DNA of 64,000 bases, taken from contig PLDA01000007.1 in assembly GCA_003134965.1 (NCBI GenBank), positions 62,001 through 126,000 of the forward strand. Direction: 5' to 3'. Below are positions 23,866-33,503 of this stretch, in pieces. The stretch comes from Vulcanimicrobium winogradskyi. Its GTDB lineage: Bacteria > Vulcanimicrobiota > Vulcanimicrobiia > Vulcanimicrobiales > Vulcanimicrobiaceae. Numbering within the stretch: the stretch's first letter is position 1; each line of letters starts with the position of its first letter. The position numbers and the translations under genes were made by a program. A model generated the notes under the pieces. It saw nothing but the letters and a program-made list of their open reading frames with translations, had not been told where the DNA came from and ran no database searches.

Positions 23866-25035
23866 CTACTTCACTGGGCAGGTGCCAAGCTTCGCGTTCG
23901 CGGGCTTGGCGCGCGGCACCGCAGCGAGCTTCACCTTCGCGAACGAGGGGCTCGCGGTTGGTGGAAACGGCTTCGCACCGCTCGGGTAGCAGTTCGAGGC
24001 CAACAGAAACGCCATCACGCCGGCGTACTGCTTCGGCGTGAGCGAACCGGGATTCGAGAACGGCATGTTCTCGAAGACGGTCGTCCGCAGATCGCTCAGC
24101 GACCACGAGTTGCGCTGCGCCGTCGCCACGAAGTCCGCGCCTGCCACGCTCGGCCCCGCCGTGCCCTGCAAGTCCGCACCATGACATTGCAGGCAATAGC
24201 GGCGGTAGACGGCGGCCCCGGCCCGCGCCTGTGCGACCGTGTACGAGATCTGCGACGGCGACGCGACGACGCTGCGCGTGCGCTGCAGGCGTGATGCCGA
24301 GCGACACAACGCCGCAGCGTCGCGCGCCGCGTGGGTGTACAGCACGACCATGTCGCCCTGCACGACGACCCGCGCAACGCTCAGATCATCCGGAATCCCG
24401 GCCGACGCCGCGCTGCGCGGCAAGGCAACGTACGCCAGCCGCCCGGCGACGACGCCGTACGCCGGCGCGCGCACCGGCGCGGCGCAGCCCGAGGCGCTGA
24501 GCGCCCCGAGCGGAACGCCGAGCGACGTATTTGCCAGCGCGCCGCTGAGGCCGCCCAGCACGCCGCTCTGGGACGGCCGGCCGACGACCAGCGCCAGGCT
24601 CGCAAGGGCGCGCGTCAGGTCGGCCTGATACTCTTCCATCTCCTTCTGGGCTAGCGCGCTTTGCAGGTCCTCGGCGGCGGCGAGCACGTTCGCTTTCGCG
24701 CCCTGCACGGCGGGCGTCCACAGCGAGGTTCCGGCCTTGTCGAGCATCAGATCGAGATGGCCCAGGGTTCCGACGCCGTCGCCGGGGTCGCCGAACGACT
24801 TCGCATAGCCGTCGTCGCGCCGGCCCACCAGCGCGTTCATCGCGCGGTGGGCGGCACGCAGGTACGCGCCATGTCCGACGGCATAGCCGTCTTCGATGCG
24901 CACGATCTCCGCGACCGCGGCGCGAACGTCGGCCAGCGCGGCCAGCGCGCTCGCGTGATCGTCGACCGGCGATCGCGCCGGCGCCGCCCCGCTCAGGGTG
25001 AGGACGGCGGCAAGGCCCAGCGCGATCGTGCGCAT
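23866..25035 (-). CDS. Secreted cytochrome c-domain protein
   Basis: A 389-residue exported protein: a signal peptide (RTIALGLAAVLTLSGAAPA), a long helical region (about 30-280) I do not recognise, and a C-terminal class I cytochrome c domain with the haem motif CLQCH and a later Met-containing ENMPFSNPGSLT segment as the likely axial ligand. The start at 25035 has an AGGAGG site. It follows the PQQ dehydrogenase gene by 10 bases and is the obvious electron acceptor for it. The N-terminal region may dock the dehydrogenase. Confidence 0.85.
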   Translation of the reverse strand: MRTIALGLAAVLTLSGAAPARSPVDDHASALAALADVRAAVAEIVRIEDGYAVGHGAYLRAAHRAMNALVGRRDDGYAKSFGDPGDGVGTLGHLDLMLDKAGTSLWTPAVQGAKANVLAAAEDLQSALAQKEMEEYQADLTRALASLALVVGRPSQSGVLGGLSGALANTSLGVPLGALSASGCAAPVRAPAYGVVAGRLAYVALPRSAASAGIPDDLSVARVVVQGDMVVLYTHAARDAAALCRSASRLQRTRSVVASPSQISYTVAQARAGAAVYRRYCLQCHGADLQGTAGPSVAGADFVATAQRNSWSLSDLRTTVFENMPFSNPGSLTPKQYAGVMAFLLASNCYPSGAKPFPPTASPSFAKVKLAAVPRAKPANAKLGTCPVK

Positions 25036-25045
25036 CGAGTCCCTC

Positions 25046-26704
25046 CTACGGCAGCGTGAAGGCGGTGATCGTCGCCGACGTCGGGTGTTTGTAGCTCCCC
25101 TCGAGCGTCGGCGCTCCCTTATTGAGGCGAGGATCGGCGAAATTGACACCCGCCGGTCCGGCCGCGACGACCACGTACCGCTTGCCGTCGATGACGTACG
25201 ATCCGGGCGGTGCCTGGATCGTCATCCCGGTCGCGTAGTGCCAGAGCACGTTTCCGGTCTTCGCGTCGTAGGCGGTGAAGTCGCCGTTCACGCCGCCGGT
25301 GAACACCAGGCCGGGCGACATCGAGAGCGCGCCGCCGATCTGCGGAAACGCCAGGTGCTTGCGCCACATGAACTTCCCGGTGCCGATGTCGACCGCGTTC
25401 ACGTAACCGGTACTCGGTCCGTAGAGCGCCGGGAACGAACCGCCGAGATAGAACTGACCGGCGACGTAGGTCGCGGTTCCCTGCGACTTCCAGATCCCGC
25501 ACTGGTCGACGCTCGGAACGTAGAACGCGTTCGTCTCCGGCATGTAGCTGCCGCCGTTGAACTCGACGCCGCCGTTCGTGTTCGGGCACGCGATGTTGCC
25601 CTTGCGGTTCGGCTCGGTGTTCTGTCCCTTTTGCGTGCTCACCGCCAGGCGATAGACCAGCGCCCCGGTGCCCGCGTCGAGCACCCAGAAGTTACCGCCC
25701 TTGTCGCCCGCGGCGACCAGGTTCCGCGGCGCACCGTTCACGGTGCCCGTGAAGAGGACCGGCGGCATCGCCGGATCCCAATCGTGGGTGTCGTGCGGGA
25801 TGAACTGACGGTACCACTTGAGCGCCGGCTTGGACCCGCCGATGTCGAGCGCGACCATCGCGTTGGTGTAGAGGTTCGCGCCTTTGCGGATCGTGCCGAG
25901 GAAGTCCGGCTGCGGGTTCCCGGTATCGGCGTACAGCGTGTTCGTCGCCGGGTCGATCGCGATGCCGCTCCAAATCGCGCCGCCGCCCCGTTTCCACGAA
26001 TCGCCGCTCCAGCTGTCGTGGCCCGCTTCACCGGGGCCCGGGATCGTGTTCCAATCCCAAAGCCGCTTGCCCGTTGCCGCGTCGAACGCACTGATGTACC
26101 CGATCCCACCCCAGTCGCCGTTCGAAGCGCCCAGCAGCACCATGTTCTTGTACACGACCGGTTGCATCGTATAGAACGTGTTGGTCAGATCGTGTGCGGC
26201 GACGACGTTCCACACGGGCTTGCCGCTCGTCGCGTCGAGCGCGATGAGGTGTCCGTCGAGCGTCCCTTCGTAGACTTTGCCGTCGCTCAGTGCGACGCCG
26301 CGATTGGCGGAGAACGCGATGACGTGCGGCTTGTAGGGGAAATGCCATTTCACGGCGCCGGTCTTTGCGTCCAGCGCGTAGACGTCGTTGTGCGATGAGG
26401 TCACGTACATCGTGCCGTTCCACACGATCGGGGACGTCTCCAACGGACCGCGCGCATCGACGTTGGCGCTCCACGCCTTCTTGAGGGTTCCGACGTTGGC
26501 CGGGGTGATCTCCGTCTCGGAGAGGTAGCGGTTTCCGCTGTAGTTGCGGGCCGGCAACAGCCAGCTCGCGGCGTCCTTATCCGCGTTGACATACGAGTCC
26601 GACGTCGGCCACGCTCCCTGCGCGCCGACCTGCGGCGAGCCTCCAACGAGCACGGCGGCGACGAGGCCGGTTAGAACGATGAGACCAAGCGCGATTCGCG
26701 ACAT
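25046..26704 (-). CDS. PQQ-dependent (quinoprotein) alcohol dehydrogenase
   Basis: Periplasmic eight-bladed propeller enzyme of 552 residues with a signal peptide cleaved near VGAQGAW. Repeated tryptophan-docking motifs (YALDAKTGAVKW, ISAFDAATGKRLW, NAVDIGTGKFMW, TAYDAKTGNVLW) and the DTHDWD segment carrying the catalytic Asp are clear. The vicinal Cys-Cys pair that sits on the PQQ ring in methanol dehydrogenase-type enzymes is not visible at the usual site. The frame runs far upstream, but the ATG at 26704 follows a GGAGGG site and starts the signal peptide, so a fusion is not supported. PQQ synthesis genes are not in the window. Confidence 0.92.
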   Translation of the reverse strand: MSRIALGLIVLTGLVAAVLVGGSPQVGAQGAWPTSDSYVNADKDAASWLLPARNYSGNRYLSETEITPANVGTLKKAWSANVDARGPLETSPIVWNGTMYVTSSHNDVYALDAKTGAVKWHFPYKPHVIAFSANRGVALSDGKVYEGTLDGHLIALDATSGKPVWNVVAAHDLTNTFYTMQPVVYKNMVLLGASNGDWGGIGYISAFDAATGKRLWDWNTIPGPGEAGHDSWSGDSWKRGGGAIWSGIAIDPATNTLYADTGNPQPDFLGTIRKGANLYTNAMVALDIGGSKPALKWYRQFIPHDTHDWDPAMPPVLFTGTVNGAPRNLVAAGDKGGNFWVLDAGTGALVYRLAVSTQKGQNTEPNRKGNIACPNTNGGVEFNGGSYMPETNAFYVPSVDQCGIWKSQGTATYVAGQFYLGGSFPALYGPSTGYVNAVDIGTGKFMWRKHLAFPQIGGALSMSPGLVFTGGVNGDFTAYDAKTGNVLWHYATGMTIQAPPGSYVIDGKRYVVVAAGPAGVNFADPRLNKGAPTLEGSYKHPTSATITAFTLP

Positions 26705-26736
26705 GATGCCCTCCTCTCGTGGATGGGAAGAACCCG

Positions 26737-28491
26737 TTATTCGGACTGAGCGCCCGCCCCTTCGGAGCGTACGATCGGCAGCACGACGAACGCCGCCCGC
26801 TCCGCGCCGCCGTGCAGCGCGTACGTACTCCCGAAGACGTCGGGCGGTCGGTCGCGAGGATCGTCGTGCAAGAACGGCCCGCTGCCGGTCATCTCGTTCT
26901 TGAAGTTCGAGAGCCGTCCGCCGCTCGGGCCGGGATAGACATAGTCGGTGCCGCGCACCGTGAGCGCGAGGCGGTAGCCGGCCGGCAGGACGATCGATGT
27001 CGGCCACAGCTCGACGTCGAGCTGCACCGGCTCGCCCGGCACGAGCGGCTCGCGGGCGGAGTGCGTGTGATACGGACGGTAGTCGGTCGTCAAGGCGGGG
27101 TCGAGCGCGCGGTGTGAGGCGCGTAGCCAGCCCTGGGCGAGCGGCGTATGCGGATCGATCGCCCCTTGAAAGACGACTTCCTCGCCGTCCGGTGCGAACG
27201 CGCGCAGGACGACGAACGCGTCGGCATCGTTCGTCGACGACGAGACGAACAATCGGGCTGCGAGCGGGCCGGTGAGCTCCGTCTCTGCCTCGAGCGGCTC
27301 GCCGGTGAACGTGATGCCGTCGCCGAGCGCGTCGTATTCGATCCGCGCCGGCCCCGGCGGTGCATCGGGGCGCAGCGTGCGGCGTTCGAGATCGAGGTAC
27401 AGCTTCGTCCAGTGCGTGCGCGGGATCGGCCACGCGTCCTCGTGGCGCTCGACGAACCGGTCGATATGGCGCACCTGCAGCCGCACGCGAGGCCAGTCGC
27501 GCAGCGTGTCCTCGCCCTTGAGATAGTGGGCGAAGAACTGCTTCTGCAGCCGCACGCCGTAGCCGGTGTAGAACTCGGTCCAGTGCTCGATGCCGTGCGC
27601 TTCGAGCCAGCGGTCGGGCGATGCGGCGCGCACGAAGGCTTCGAAGTTTCCGCGCGGATGCAGCCCCTGTCCACCCCAGTTCGCCGCCGTCAGGAACGGC
27701 ACCGTGACGCGCTCCCATACCGGCGAACGCGAGCGATGGTACTCATCGTCGAGCGGATGCGCGAGGATGTCGGCGCCGAAGTCCGTCCGGTTGCGCTCCA
27801 GCTCGTCCTCCCCAAGCGTCTCGGGACCGCAGGCGAGCTCGCCGGTGACGCGGCTGCGCGGACCCCGCTCGCCGAGTCCGTGCTGGACGCTCTTCACCTG
27901 CATGTCGTACCAGTTCTGCGCGAACGTGCAGAGGATGCCGCCGTGATGCGTGAGGTCGCGGTAGAAGTCGGCGGCCCCTTCCCACGCGCACATCGCGGCG
28001 AGGTGCGGCGGCTGCAGCGACGCGACCCACCACTGATTCATCGCGTAGTAGGAGATGCCGTTGAGGCCGACTTTGCCGCTGCTCCACGGCTGCGTCCCGG
28101 CCCACTCGATGCACTGCGCGAGATCCTGCGTCTCGCGCGGCGACCACGGGTCGAGGAATCCCGGCGAGCGGCCTGCGCCGCGCGAGTCGACGCGCACGCA
28201 GACGTAGCCGTCGGGGACCCACTTCTCGGGATCGACGACCTCCCAGTTCTGATAGCGATTCGTCGAGCCGGCCGTGACGTCTGGGTGCTTCTCGGCCATG
28301 CGATTCCACGCGCTCGGATAGCCTTCTTGAAAGGCGAGACCCTTGGCGTACGGTCCGTAGCTGAGGATGACGGGATAGCGGAGCTCACCCGGCGGACGGA
28401 ACACGTCGGCGCGGAGCACGACGCCGTCGTCCATCGGGATCGGAACGTCCCAGTCGATGCTCGTGGGAGGTTCCCGGTGCTCGGCTTCCAT
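26737..28491 (-). CDS. CocE/NonD (S15) family hydrolase
   Basis: A 584-residue acylase-type alpha/beta hydrolase. The nucleophile elbow is GLNGISYYA with Ser in GIS; LRADVFRPPG and VRVDSRGAGRSPG are family N-terminal strands; the last 200 residues form the jelly-roll domain (ARLFVSSSTNDADAFVVLR) of the X-Pro dipeptidyl-peptidase C-terminal type. No signal peptide. Members hydrolyse esters or amides. The ATG at 28491 is chosen; an in-frame ATG at 28551 would run into the divergent aldehyde dehydrogenase gene. It ends 32 bases before the PQQ dehydrogenase start on the same strand. Confidence 0.88.
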   Translation of the reverse strand: MEAEHREPPTSIDWDVPIPMDDGVVLRADVFRPPGELRYPVILSYGPYAKGLAFQEGYPSAWNRMAEKHPDVTAGSTNRYQNWEVVDPEKWVPDGYVCVRVDSRGAGRSPGFLDPWSPRETQDLAQCIEWAGTQPWSSGKVGLNGISYYAMNQWWVASLQPPHLAAMCAWEGAADFYRDLTHHGGILCTFAQNWYDMQVKSVQHGLGERGPRSRVTGELACGPETLGEDELERNRTDFGADILAHPLDDEYHRSRSPVWERVTVPFLTAANWGGQGLHPRGNFEAFVRAASPDRWLEAHGIEHWTEFYTGYGVRLQKQFFAHYLKGEDTLRDWPRVRLQVRHIDRFVERHEDAWPIPRTHWTKLYLDLERRTLRPDAPPGPARIEYDALGDGITFTGEPLEAETELTGPLAARLFVSSSTNDADAFVVLRAFAPDGEEVVFQGAIDPHTPLAQGWLRASHRALDPALTTDYRPYHTHSAREPLVPGEPVQLDVELWPTSIVLPAGYRLALTVRGTDYVYPGPSGGRLSNFKNEMTGSGPFLHDDPRDRPPDVFGSTYALHGGAERAAFVVLPIVRSEGAGAQSE

Positions 28492-28552
28492 ACTGTGCGG
28501 AGTACGCGGAGATCGCCCGAACTCCCCACCGCGTTTGCCGAGGTCCCGCACG

Positions 28553-30058
28553 ATGACGACGCTCGACGGAATCGCAGTTTACGGCCATTTCATCGGCGGT
28601 CGCGAACGCGCGAGCGCGGACGGACGTACGTTCGAGGTGCGGAATCCCGCGAACGGTGCGCTCGTCGCGCGCGTGGCGGAGGGCGGCGCCGCGGAGATCG
28701 GGCTCGCCATCGAGGCGGCCGGCGCGGCGTTCGCCGACGGGCGCTGGTCGCGGCTCGCGGTCAGCGAACGGCACCGGATCCTGAGCCGCTTCGCCGATGC
28801 GATCGAAGCAGCGCTGCCGGAGCTCGCGACGCTGGAGTCGACGTGCGTCGGACGCCCGCTGCGCGAGATGCGCGCGCAGCTCGGGCGCATCCCGGAGTTC
28901 TACCGCTACTTCGCCGCCGTTGCGCGCACCGCCGAAGACGCCGTGACGCCGTTCGAAGGGCCGTATCTCAACTACGTGCGCCGCGTCCCGCTCGGCGTGG
29001 TGGGCCAGCTCACGCCGTGGAATCATCCGCTGCTGATCCTGACGAAGAAGCTCGCACCGGCGCTCGCGGCCGGCAACACGGTCGTCGTCAAGCCGTCCGA
29101 GTTCACGCCGCTCACGACCCTCGTTCTCGCGCAGATCGCGCGCGATGCCGGGCTCCCGGACGGCGTCTTCAACGTCGTCACCGGGTTCGGCGCCGGCGCC
29201 GGCGCGGCGCTGTGCTCGGACAAACGCATCCGCAAACTCGACCTGACCGGCGGCACCGAGACCGGCCGCGTCGTCGCGAAGCTCGCCGGCGAGAACCTGA
29301 TTCGCGTCACGTGCGAGCTCGGCGGGAAGGCGCCGGTGATCGTGCTGCCCGACGCCGATCTCGACCGGGCCGCCGCCGGCGCGACGTTCGCGGCGTTCAT
29401 CGCGTCGGGACAGACCTGCGTCGCCGGGACGCGCGTGCTCGTGCACGAGAGCCAGGCCGATGCGCTGGTCGAGCGGATGGTACGGCGCGCTCGCGCGATC
29501 CGGATCGGCGATCCGCTCGACCTGCAGACGCAGCTCGGCCCGCTCGTCTCGCAGGGCCAGCTCGAACGCACCGAACGCTACGTGGAGATCGGCAAAGCGG
29601 AGGGCGCGAAGGTCGCATGCGGCGGCCGCCGTCCCGCCGGCGAACTTGCGCAGGGCTTCTTCTACGAGCCGACGATCTTCACCGGCGTCCTGCCGTCGAT
29701 GAGGATCGCGCAGGACGAGATCTTCGGTCCGGTGACGTGCGTGCTGACGTATCGTGACGTCGACGACGCAGTGCGGATCGCGAACGACGTCGAGTTCGGT
29801 CTCGCCGCGTCGATCTGGACCGGTGATGCGGCGCGTGGGATGAAGCTCGCCGAACGGCTCGAGTGCGGCATCATCTGGATCAACGACCACCACCGCATCG
29901 ATCCCGCGCTGCCCTGGGGCGGGATGAAGGACAGCGGGATCGGGCGCGAGGCCGGCCTCGAGGGCTACCGCGAGTACACGACGACGAAAAGCGTGATCGT
30001 CAACCTCGACGAGCCCGTCGACTGGTACGCAACGAACGCCGTCGTCCGGCTGAGCTGA
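28553..30058 (+). CDS. NAD(P)-dependent aldehyde dehydrogenase
   Basis: A 501-residue ALDH-superfamily enzyme that oxidises an aldehyde to the acid. The catalytic Cys sits in GQTCVAG near residue 288, the general-base Glu in CELGGKAP near 255, and PWNHPLLI and LTGGTETGR form the cofactor site. It resembles betaine-aldehyde/hydroxymuconic-semialdehyde dehydrogenases. The start follows an AGG-containing site and leaves a 61-base divergent spacer to the CocE gene. Together with the leftward PQQ dehydrogenase it could complete alcohol-to-acid oxidation. Confidence 0.94.
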   Translation: MTTLDGIAVYGHFIGGRERASADGRTFEVRNPANGALVARVAEGGAAEIGLAIEAAGAAFADGRWSRLAVSERHRILSRFADAIEAALPELATLESTCVGRPLREMRAQLGRIPEFYRYFAAVARTAEDAVTPFEGPYLNYVRRVPLGVVGQLTPWNHPLLILTKKLAPALAAGNTVVVKPSEFTPLTTLVLAQIARDAGLPDGVFNVVTGFGAGAGAALCSDKRIRKLDLTGGTETGRVVAKLAGENLIRVTCELGGKAPVIVLPDADLDRAAAGATFAAFIASGQTCVAGTRVLVHESQADALVERMVRRARAIRIGDPLDLQTQLGPLVSQGQLERTERYVEIGKAEGAKVACGGRRPAGELAQGFFYEPTIFTGVLPSMRIAQDEIFGPVTCVLTYRDVDDAVRIANDVEFGLAASIWTGDAARGMKLAERLECGIIWINDHHRIDPALPWGGMKDSGIGREAGLEGYREYTTTKSVIVNLDEPVDWYATNAVVRLS

Positions 30059-30060
30059 TC

Positions 30061-30678
30061 GTGGTCGACGCAGCGATCGGCCTGCGCCCGCACACCGGCT
30101 GGGCGGCGCTCGTCGTCCTCGGCGGCGATCCGCCCGTCGTCCTCGAGCGGCGCCGGCTCGACTTGCGCGCGCCGGGGATCCCGGACCAGCTCTACCACAT
30201 GGCGGCGGAACTGGAGTTCGCCGATGCGGAGCGTCTCGTCACGCAGACCGTGGCCGCCGTCCGCGCGGTCGCCGTGCGCGCGCTGCATTCCGCGATCGAG
30301 GAGCACCGCGCGGCGGGAAGGCGCATCGTGGGCTGCGCCGTGATCGGGGCACTGCGGCAGACCCCCGGCTTGGCGGCGATCCTCGCCTCGCACCCACGCA
30401 TCCACGCAGCCGAAGGCGACCTCTTCCGCGGCACCCTCGCGGACGCGGCGCGCGCGTTGCGAACCCAGCTCATCGAGATCTCGGATCGCACGATCGCGAG
30501 CGACGCGGCGCGTGCACTTCGCCTCAGTCCGCCGGCGCTCGAGGGTCGCATCGCCGAACTGGGCCACGACGCCGGACCGCCGTGGCGCGTCGACCAAAAA
30601 CTGGCGGCGATGGCCGCGCTACTCGTGCTCGCGCGAAGCCGGGAACCTGCGCGACCGCGGGTGAAGAGTCGTCCATGA
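30061..30678 (+). CDS. Conserved hypothetical protein
   Basis: A 205-residue protein with a GTG start only 2 bases after the aldehyde dehydrogenase stop and an ATGA overlap with the next gene, so it is real and co-transcribed. It starts VVDAAIGLRPHTGWAALVVL and is alpha/beta in character, with an internal VGCAVIGALRQTPGL strand-helix; no membrane helix or signal peptide. I do not recognise a domain. Its context (with a DinB-fold protein) does not reveal a role. Confidence 0.6.
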   Translation: MVDAAIGLRPHTGWAALVVLGGDPPVVLERRRLDLRAPGIPDQLYHMAAELEFADAERLVTQTVAAVRAVAVRALHSAIEEHRAAGRRIVGCAVIGALRQTPGLAAILASHPRIHAAEGDLFRGTLADAARALRTQLIEISDRTIASDAARALRLSPPALEGRIAELGHDAGPPWRVDQKLAAMAALLVLARSREPARPRVKSRP

Positions 30679-31151
30679 TCCGGCCCGAGGTCGTCGAGCT
30701 TGCCGAGACGCTGGAAACGAATGCTGCAGAGCTCGCCGAGCTGGTCGCGTCGTTTCCGCCCGAGTCCCGGCTGGCGCCGTTCGGCGATGAATTCTCCGTC
30801 GTCGAGCACGCCTGCCACCTGCGGGATCTCGAACGCGACGGATTCACGCCGCGGATCCGGAGCGTTCTGGACGAGGTCGACCCGCTGCTGTTCGACTTCG
30901 ACGGCGCCGGGGTCGCCACGGCTTCGAACTACCGGTCGGAGAACGCGTACGTCGCGCTGAACGCGTTCCTCGAAGCTCGCAAGCACAACGTCGACACGCT
31001 GCGCGCCGTGGCGGAGTCGGATTTCCGGCGGATCGGTCACTACGAAGGCGACGATCCGATCACGCTCGCTGCGGTCGTGGCCGGGATGCTCGATCACGAC
31101 CGCGATCACGTCGACCGGCTCCGCTCGATGCTCTCGAACGCCGGCGGCTGA
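30675..31151 (+). CDS. DinB-family four-helix protein
   Basis: A 158-residue protein with the DinB/YfiT metal-binding pattern: His in VVEHACHLRDLE near residue 40 and the HDRDHVDRL pair near the C-terminus. The family includes thiol-dependent transferases using mycothiol or bacillithiol and many uncharacterised members. The ATG overlaps the upstream stop as ATGA. Confidence 0.85.
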   Translation: MIRPEVVELAETLETNAAELAELVASFPPESRLAPFGDEFSVVEHACHLRDLERDGFTPRIRSVLDEVDPLLFDFDGAGVATASNYRSENAYVALNAFLEARKHNVDTLRAVAESDFRRIGHYEGDDPITLAAVVAGMLDHDRDHVDRLRSMLSNAGG

Positions 31152-31157
31152 GGCAGC

Positions 31158-32261
31158 CTAGGGGTTTGTCATCGCGGTCGGGCGCGTGGCGCGCGTCCAC
31201 GGGTCGACGAGGAGCTTGATCTGCGCGGCGCGCCCCTCGAGCATCGGTACGATCCCGTCCTCGACGATCCGCTCGAGCGGGATCGCGACCGGCGCGACGT
31301 CCTGCCACGCGGCGGGATCGCGCGCCAGCAGATGGGCAGCTTCCGGGACGTCGTCGCGACCGATCAGCGCGTTGGTGCCGACGATCTCCAATTCTTTGGT
31401 CGTCACCCGCCGCGCGTCGACCTCGATCGGGTGTTTCGCGATCCCGACGGTGACGAGGCGCCCGCCGGCGTCGACCGCGGCGATCGCCGCCGCCATTCCG
31501 GCGTCCGTTCCCGTGACCTCGTACACCAGCGTCGGCATGAACCCGATCTCCGCCAGCGCCGCGCTCAGCGCCCCGGCGTCGCCCGCCCGCACGGTTTCGC
31601 TTGCGCCGAGCCGGCGCGCGACCGCCAGCCGCGATTCGGAGAGGTCGGCCGCGACGACATGCGCGCCGTGCTGCGCGAGCGCGAACGTCAGGAAGGCGCC
31701 GATCCCGCCCGCGCCGAGCACGAGCACGTGCTCGCCGGCGCGTGGGCGGCCGCGGCGCAGCGCGTGGACCGCGATCGCCATCGGTTGGGTCAGCACCGCG
31801 GCGTCATCGCTGAGCCCGAACGGTGCGGCACGAAAGACGATGTGCGCCGGGACGCGCACGAACTCGGCCAGCCCACCGTCACGGTGCAAGCCGACCGTTG
31901 CGTACTGGACGCAGATGCTCGTTCGTCCGGCGCGGCATTGGCGGCAGACGCCGCACCAGAGCGCCGAGCCCGTCACGACCGGCTCGCCTTCGGTGAACCC
32001 ATCGACCCCGTCACCGATCTCCGCGATCCGTCCGGCGAACTCATGGCCCGGGATCATCGGGCCGTGATGCCCGGTCAGGCCGTGCCGCGCGTGGAGGGGG
32101 TACATCTGCGCGCCCAAATACTCGCTCGCGTCGGTGCCGCAGATGCCGTTCGCGTGCACGCGCACCAGCACTTCGCCGGGCGCGGGCCGCGGTCGCGGAA
32201 CCTCTTCGATACGGAGGTCGCGCGCGCCGTGGTAGACCGCGGCGCGCATGGTCGCCGCCAT
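31158..32261 (-). CDS. Zinc-dependent medium-chain alcohol dehydrogenase
   Basis: A 367-residue MDR enzyme. Catalytic-zinc residues are in GICGTDASEY and IPGHEFAG; the four-Cys structural zinc site is in the CGVCRQCRAGRTSIC stretch; the NAD(P) fold is VLVLGAGGIGAFL. It is similar to (R,R)-butanediol and L-threonine dehydrogenases. ATGs at 32261 and 32249 are both possible; the longer is given. It diverges from the deacetylase gene, whose ATG is 80 bases away. Confidence 0.9.
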   Translation of the reverse strand: MAATMRAAVYHGARDLRIEEVPRPRPAPGEVLVRVHANGICGTDASEYLGAQMYPLHARHGLTGHHGPMIPGHEFAGRIAEIGDGVDGFTEGEPVVTGSALWCGVCRQCRAGRTSICVQYATVGLHRDGGLAEFVRVPAHIVFRAAPFGLSDDAAVLTQPMAIAVHALRRGRPRAGEHVLVLGAGGIGAFLTFALAQHGAHVVAADLSESRLAVARRLGASETVRAGDAGALSAALAEIGFMPTLVYEVTGTDAGMAAAIAAVDAGGRLVTVGIAKHPIEVDARRVTTKELEIVGTNALIGRDDVPEAAHLLARDPAAWQDVAPVAIPLERIVEDGIVPMLEGRAAQIKLLVDPWTRATRPTAMTNP

Positions 32262-32340
32262 TACATCGAGCCCGGCCGGTTCACGACTGCGGCTTTCCGC
32301 CGCGCGGGGGCGACGGCCTCCGAGCGTGGAAGGCGCCGCG

Positions 32341-33231
32341 ATGCTCTCCCACGGCCGCACGATCTATACGCCGGCGTACGCCCGTCCGCCGCTCGCGCCG
32401 TTTCCCGGCGGTGCGCGACTCGCGCTTCACCCGATCGTCAACGTCGAGGTGTGGGACTACGCGAAGCCGATGCCGCGCACCGCGCTGCCGCCGCCGCCCG
32501 CCGGCGGGACCGTCCCCGACATCCCGAACTTCGCCTGGTATCAGTACGGCCAGCGCGTTGGCATCTGGCGGCTCCTGGACACGCTTTCGCGTCACGGCGC
32601 GCGCGCGACGCTGAGCATCAACTCGGCCGTCTGCCGCGAGTATCCCGAGATCGTCGAGCGCACCGTCGCGGCGGGCTGGGAGATGATGCCGCACGGCGTC
32701 GTCCAGCGCACGATGGCGACGGTCGACGACGAACGCGCTGTCATCGAAGAATCGATCGCCGAGATCGAAGCGGCGACCGGGAAGCGGCCCCGCGGTTGGC
32801 TCGGGCCCGCGCTGGTGGAGACCCCGCAGACGCTCGATCTGCTCGCGGCCGCCGGGCTCGAATACTGCTGCGACTGGGGGCCGGCCGATGACCTGCCGTT
32901 CGATCTCGACGTCGCGAGCGGGCGAATGATCGCGATCCCGTATCCGGTCGAGACGAACGACATCGTGGTCTTCGCCGTCGAGCGGCACCCGGCGGAAGAG
33001 TTCTACACGCGCTGCGCCGCCGCGTTGGAAATCCTGTACGCCGAGAGCGCCGCGTCGCCGAAGATCCTCGCGCTCGCGCTGCACCCATATCTCACCGGCA
33101 CGCCGCATCGGATCGCCGCGCTCGACCGCGTCCTCGCACTCGCCCGTGAGCGCTACGGCGCGTGCGTGATGACCGCGAGCGAGATCCTCGACTGGTACGT
33201 CGCGCAAACGCCTCCGACACAGCGCCGGTGA
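32341..33231 (+). CDS. Polysaccharide deacetylase family protein
   Basis: A 296-residue NodB-like TIM-barrel protein: HPIVNVEVWDY, RVGIWRLLDTLSRHGARAT, a GWEMMPHG loop with His, and LALHPYLTGTPHRI at the end. This is the cytosolic PuuE/urate-type or imide-acting subgroup rather than a secreted chitin deacetylase, as there is no signal peptide. A GGAAGG-like site lies 8 bases before the ATG at 32341. The substrate is unknown. Confidence 0.88.
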   Translation: MLSHGRTIYTPAYARPPLAPFPGGARLALHPIVNVEVWDYAKPMPRTALPPPPAGGTVPDIPNFAWYQYGQRVGIWRLLDTLSRHGARATLSINSAVCREYPEIVERTVAAGWEMMPHGVVQRTMATVDDERAVIEESIAEIEAATGKRPRGWLGPALVETPQTLDLLAAAGLEYCCDWGPADDLPFDLDVASGRMIAIPYPVETNDIVVFAVERHPAEEFYTRCAAALEILYAESAASPKILALALHPYLTGTPHRIAALDRVLALARERYGACVMTASEILDWYVAQTPPTQRR

Positions 33232-33232
33232 G

Positions 33233-33451
33233 CTATGGGCCTCGCTCGTCGGACGGCTTGCCCCCGAACGGATTGAGCGGTTCGCCGGGGTCGAGCGGGC
33301 TCGCGTCGTCGTCGTGCTGGCCGCGCGGCAGCCCGGTCGCCGGGTCGGTGTCGGTCTTCGCATCTCGCGTCAAGGACGCGATCGGGGCGGGCGATTGATT
33401 CTCGGCGACGCGCTCGTCGGTCTCGGTGCGTTCGGTCGATCGGTCGTCCAT
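33233..33451 (-). CDS. Small acidic low-complexity protein
   Basis: A 72-residue hydrophilic protein rich in Asp, Glu, Pro and Thr, probably disordered (MDDRSTERTETDERVAE start). The ATG at 33451 has a clear AAGGAG site, which is the main support. No function can be read. Its stop adjoins the end of the deacetylase gene. Confidence 0.55.
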   Translation of the reverse strand: MDDRSTERTETDERVAENQSPAPIASLTRDAKTDTDPATGLPRGQHDDDASPLDPGEPLNPFGGKPSDERGP

Positions 33452-33503
33452 ACGCCGCTCCTTTTCCCCGCGAGAGCGGTTAGTGAACATCCCCGCCCTT
33501 CGG

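Noticed and set aside
25046..27718. Apparent 890-residue open frame joining extra sequence to the PQQ dehydrogenase
   Set aside because: The upstream part is an Arg-rich antisense of the CocE gene. A signal peptide and ribosome site mark the real start at 26704.
27148..29757. Long open frame of 869 codons on the plus strand
   Set aside because: It is the high-G+C shadow of the CocE and aldehyde dehydrogenase genes, Arg-rich with no domain, while both real genes have clear catalytic motifs.
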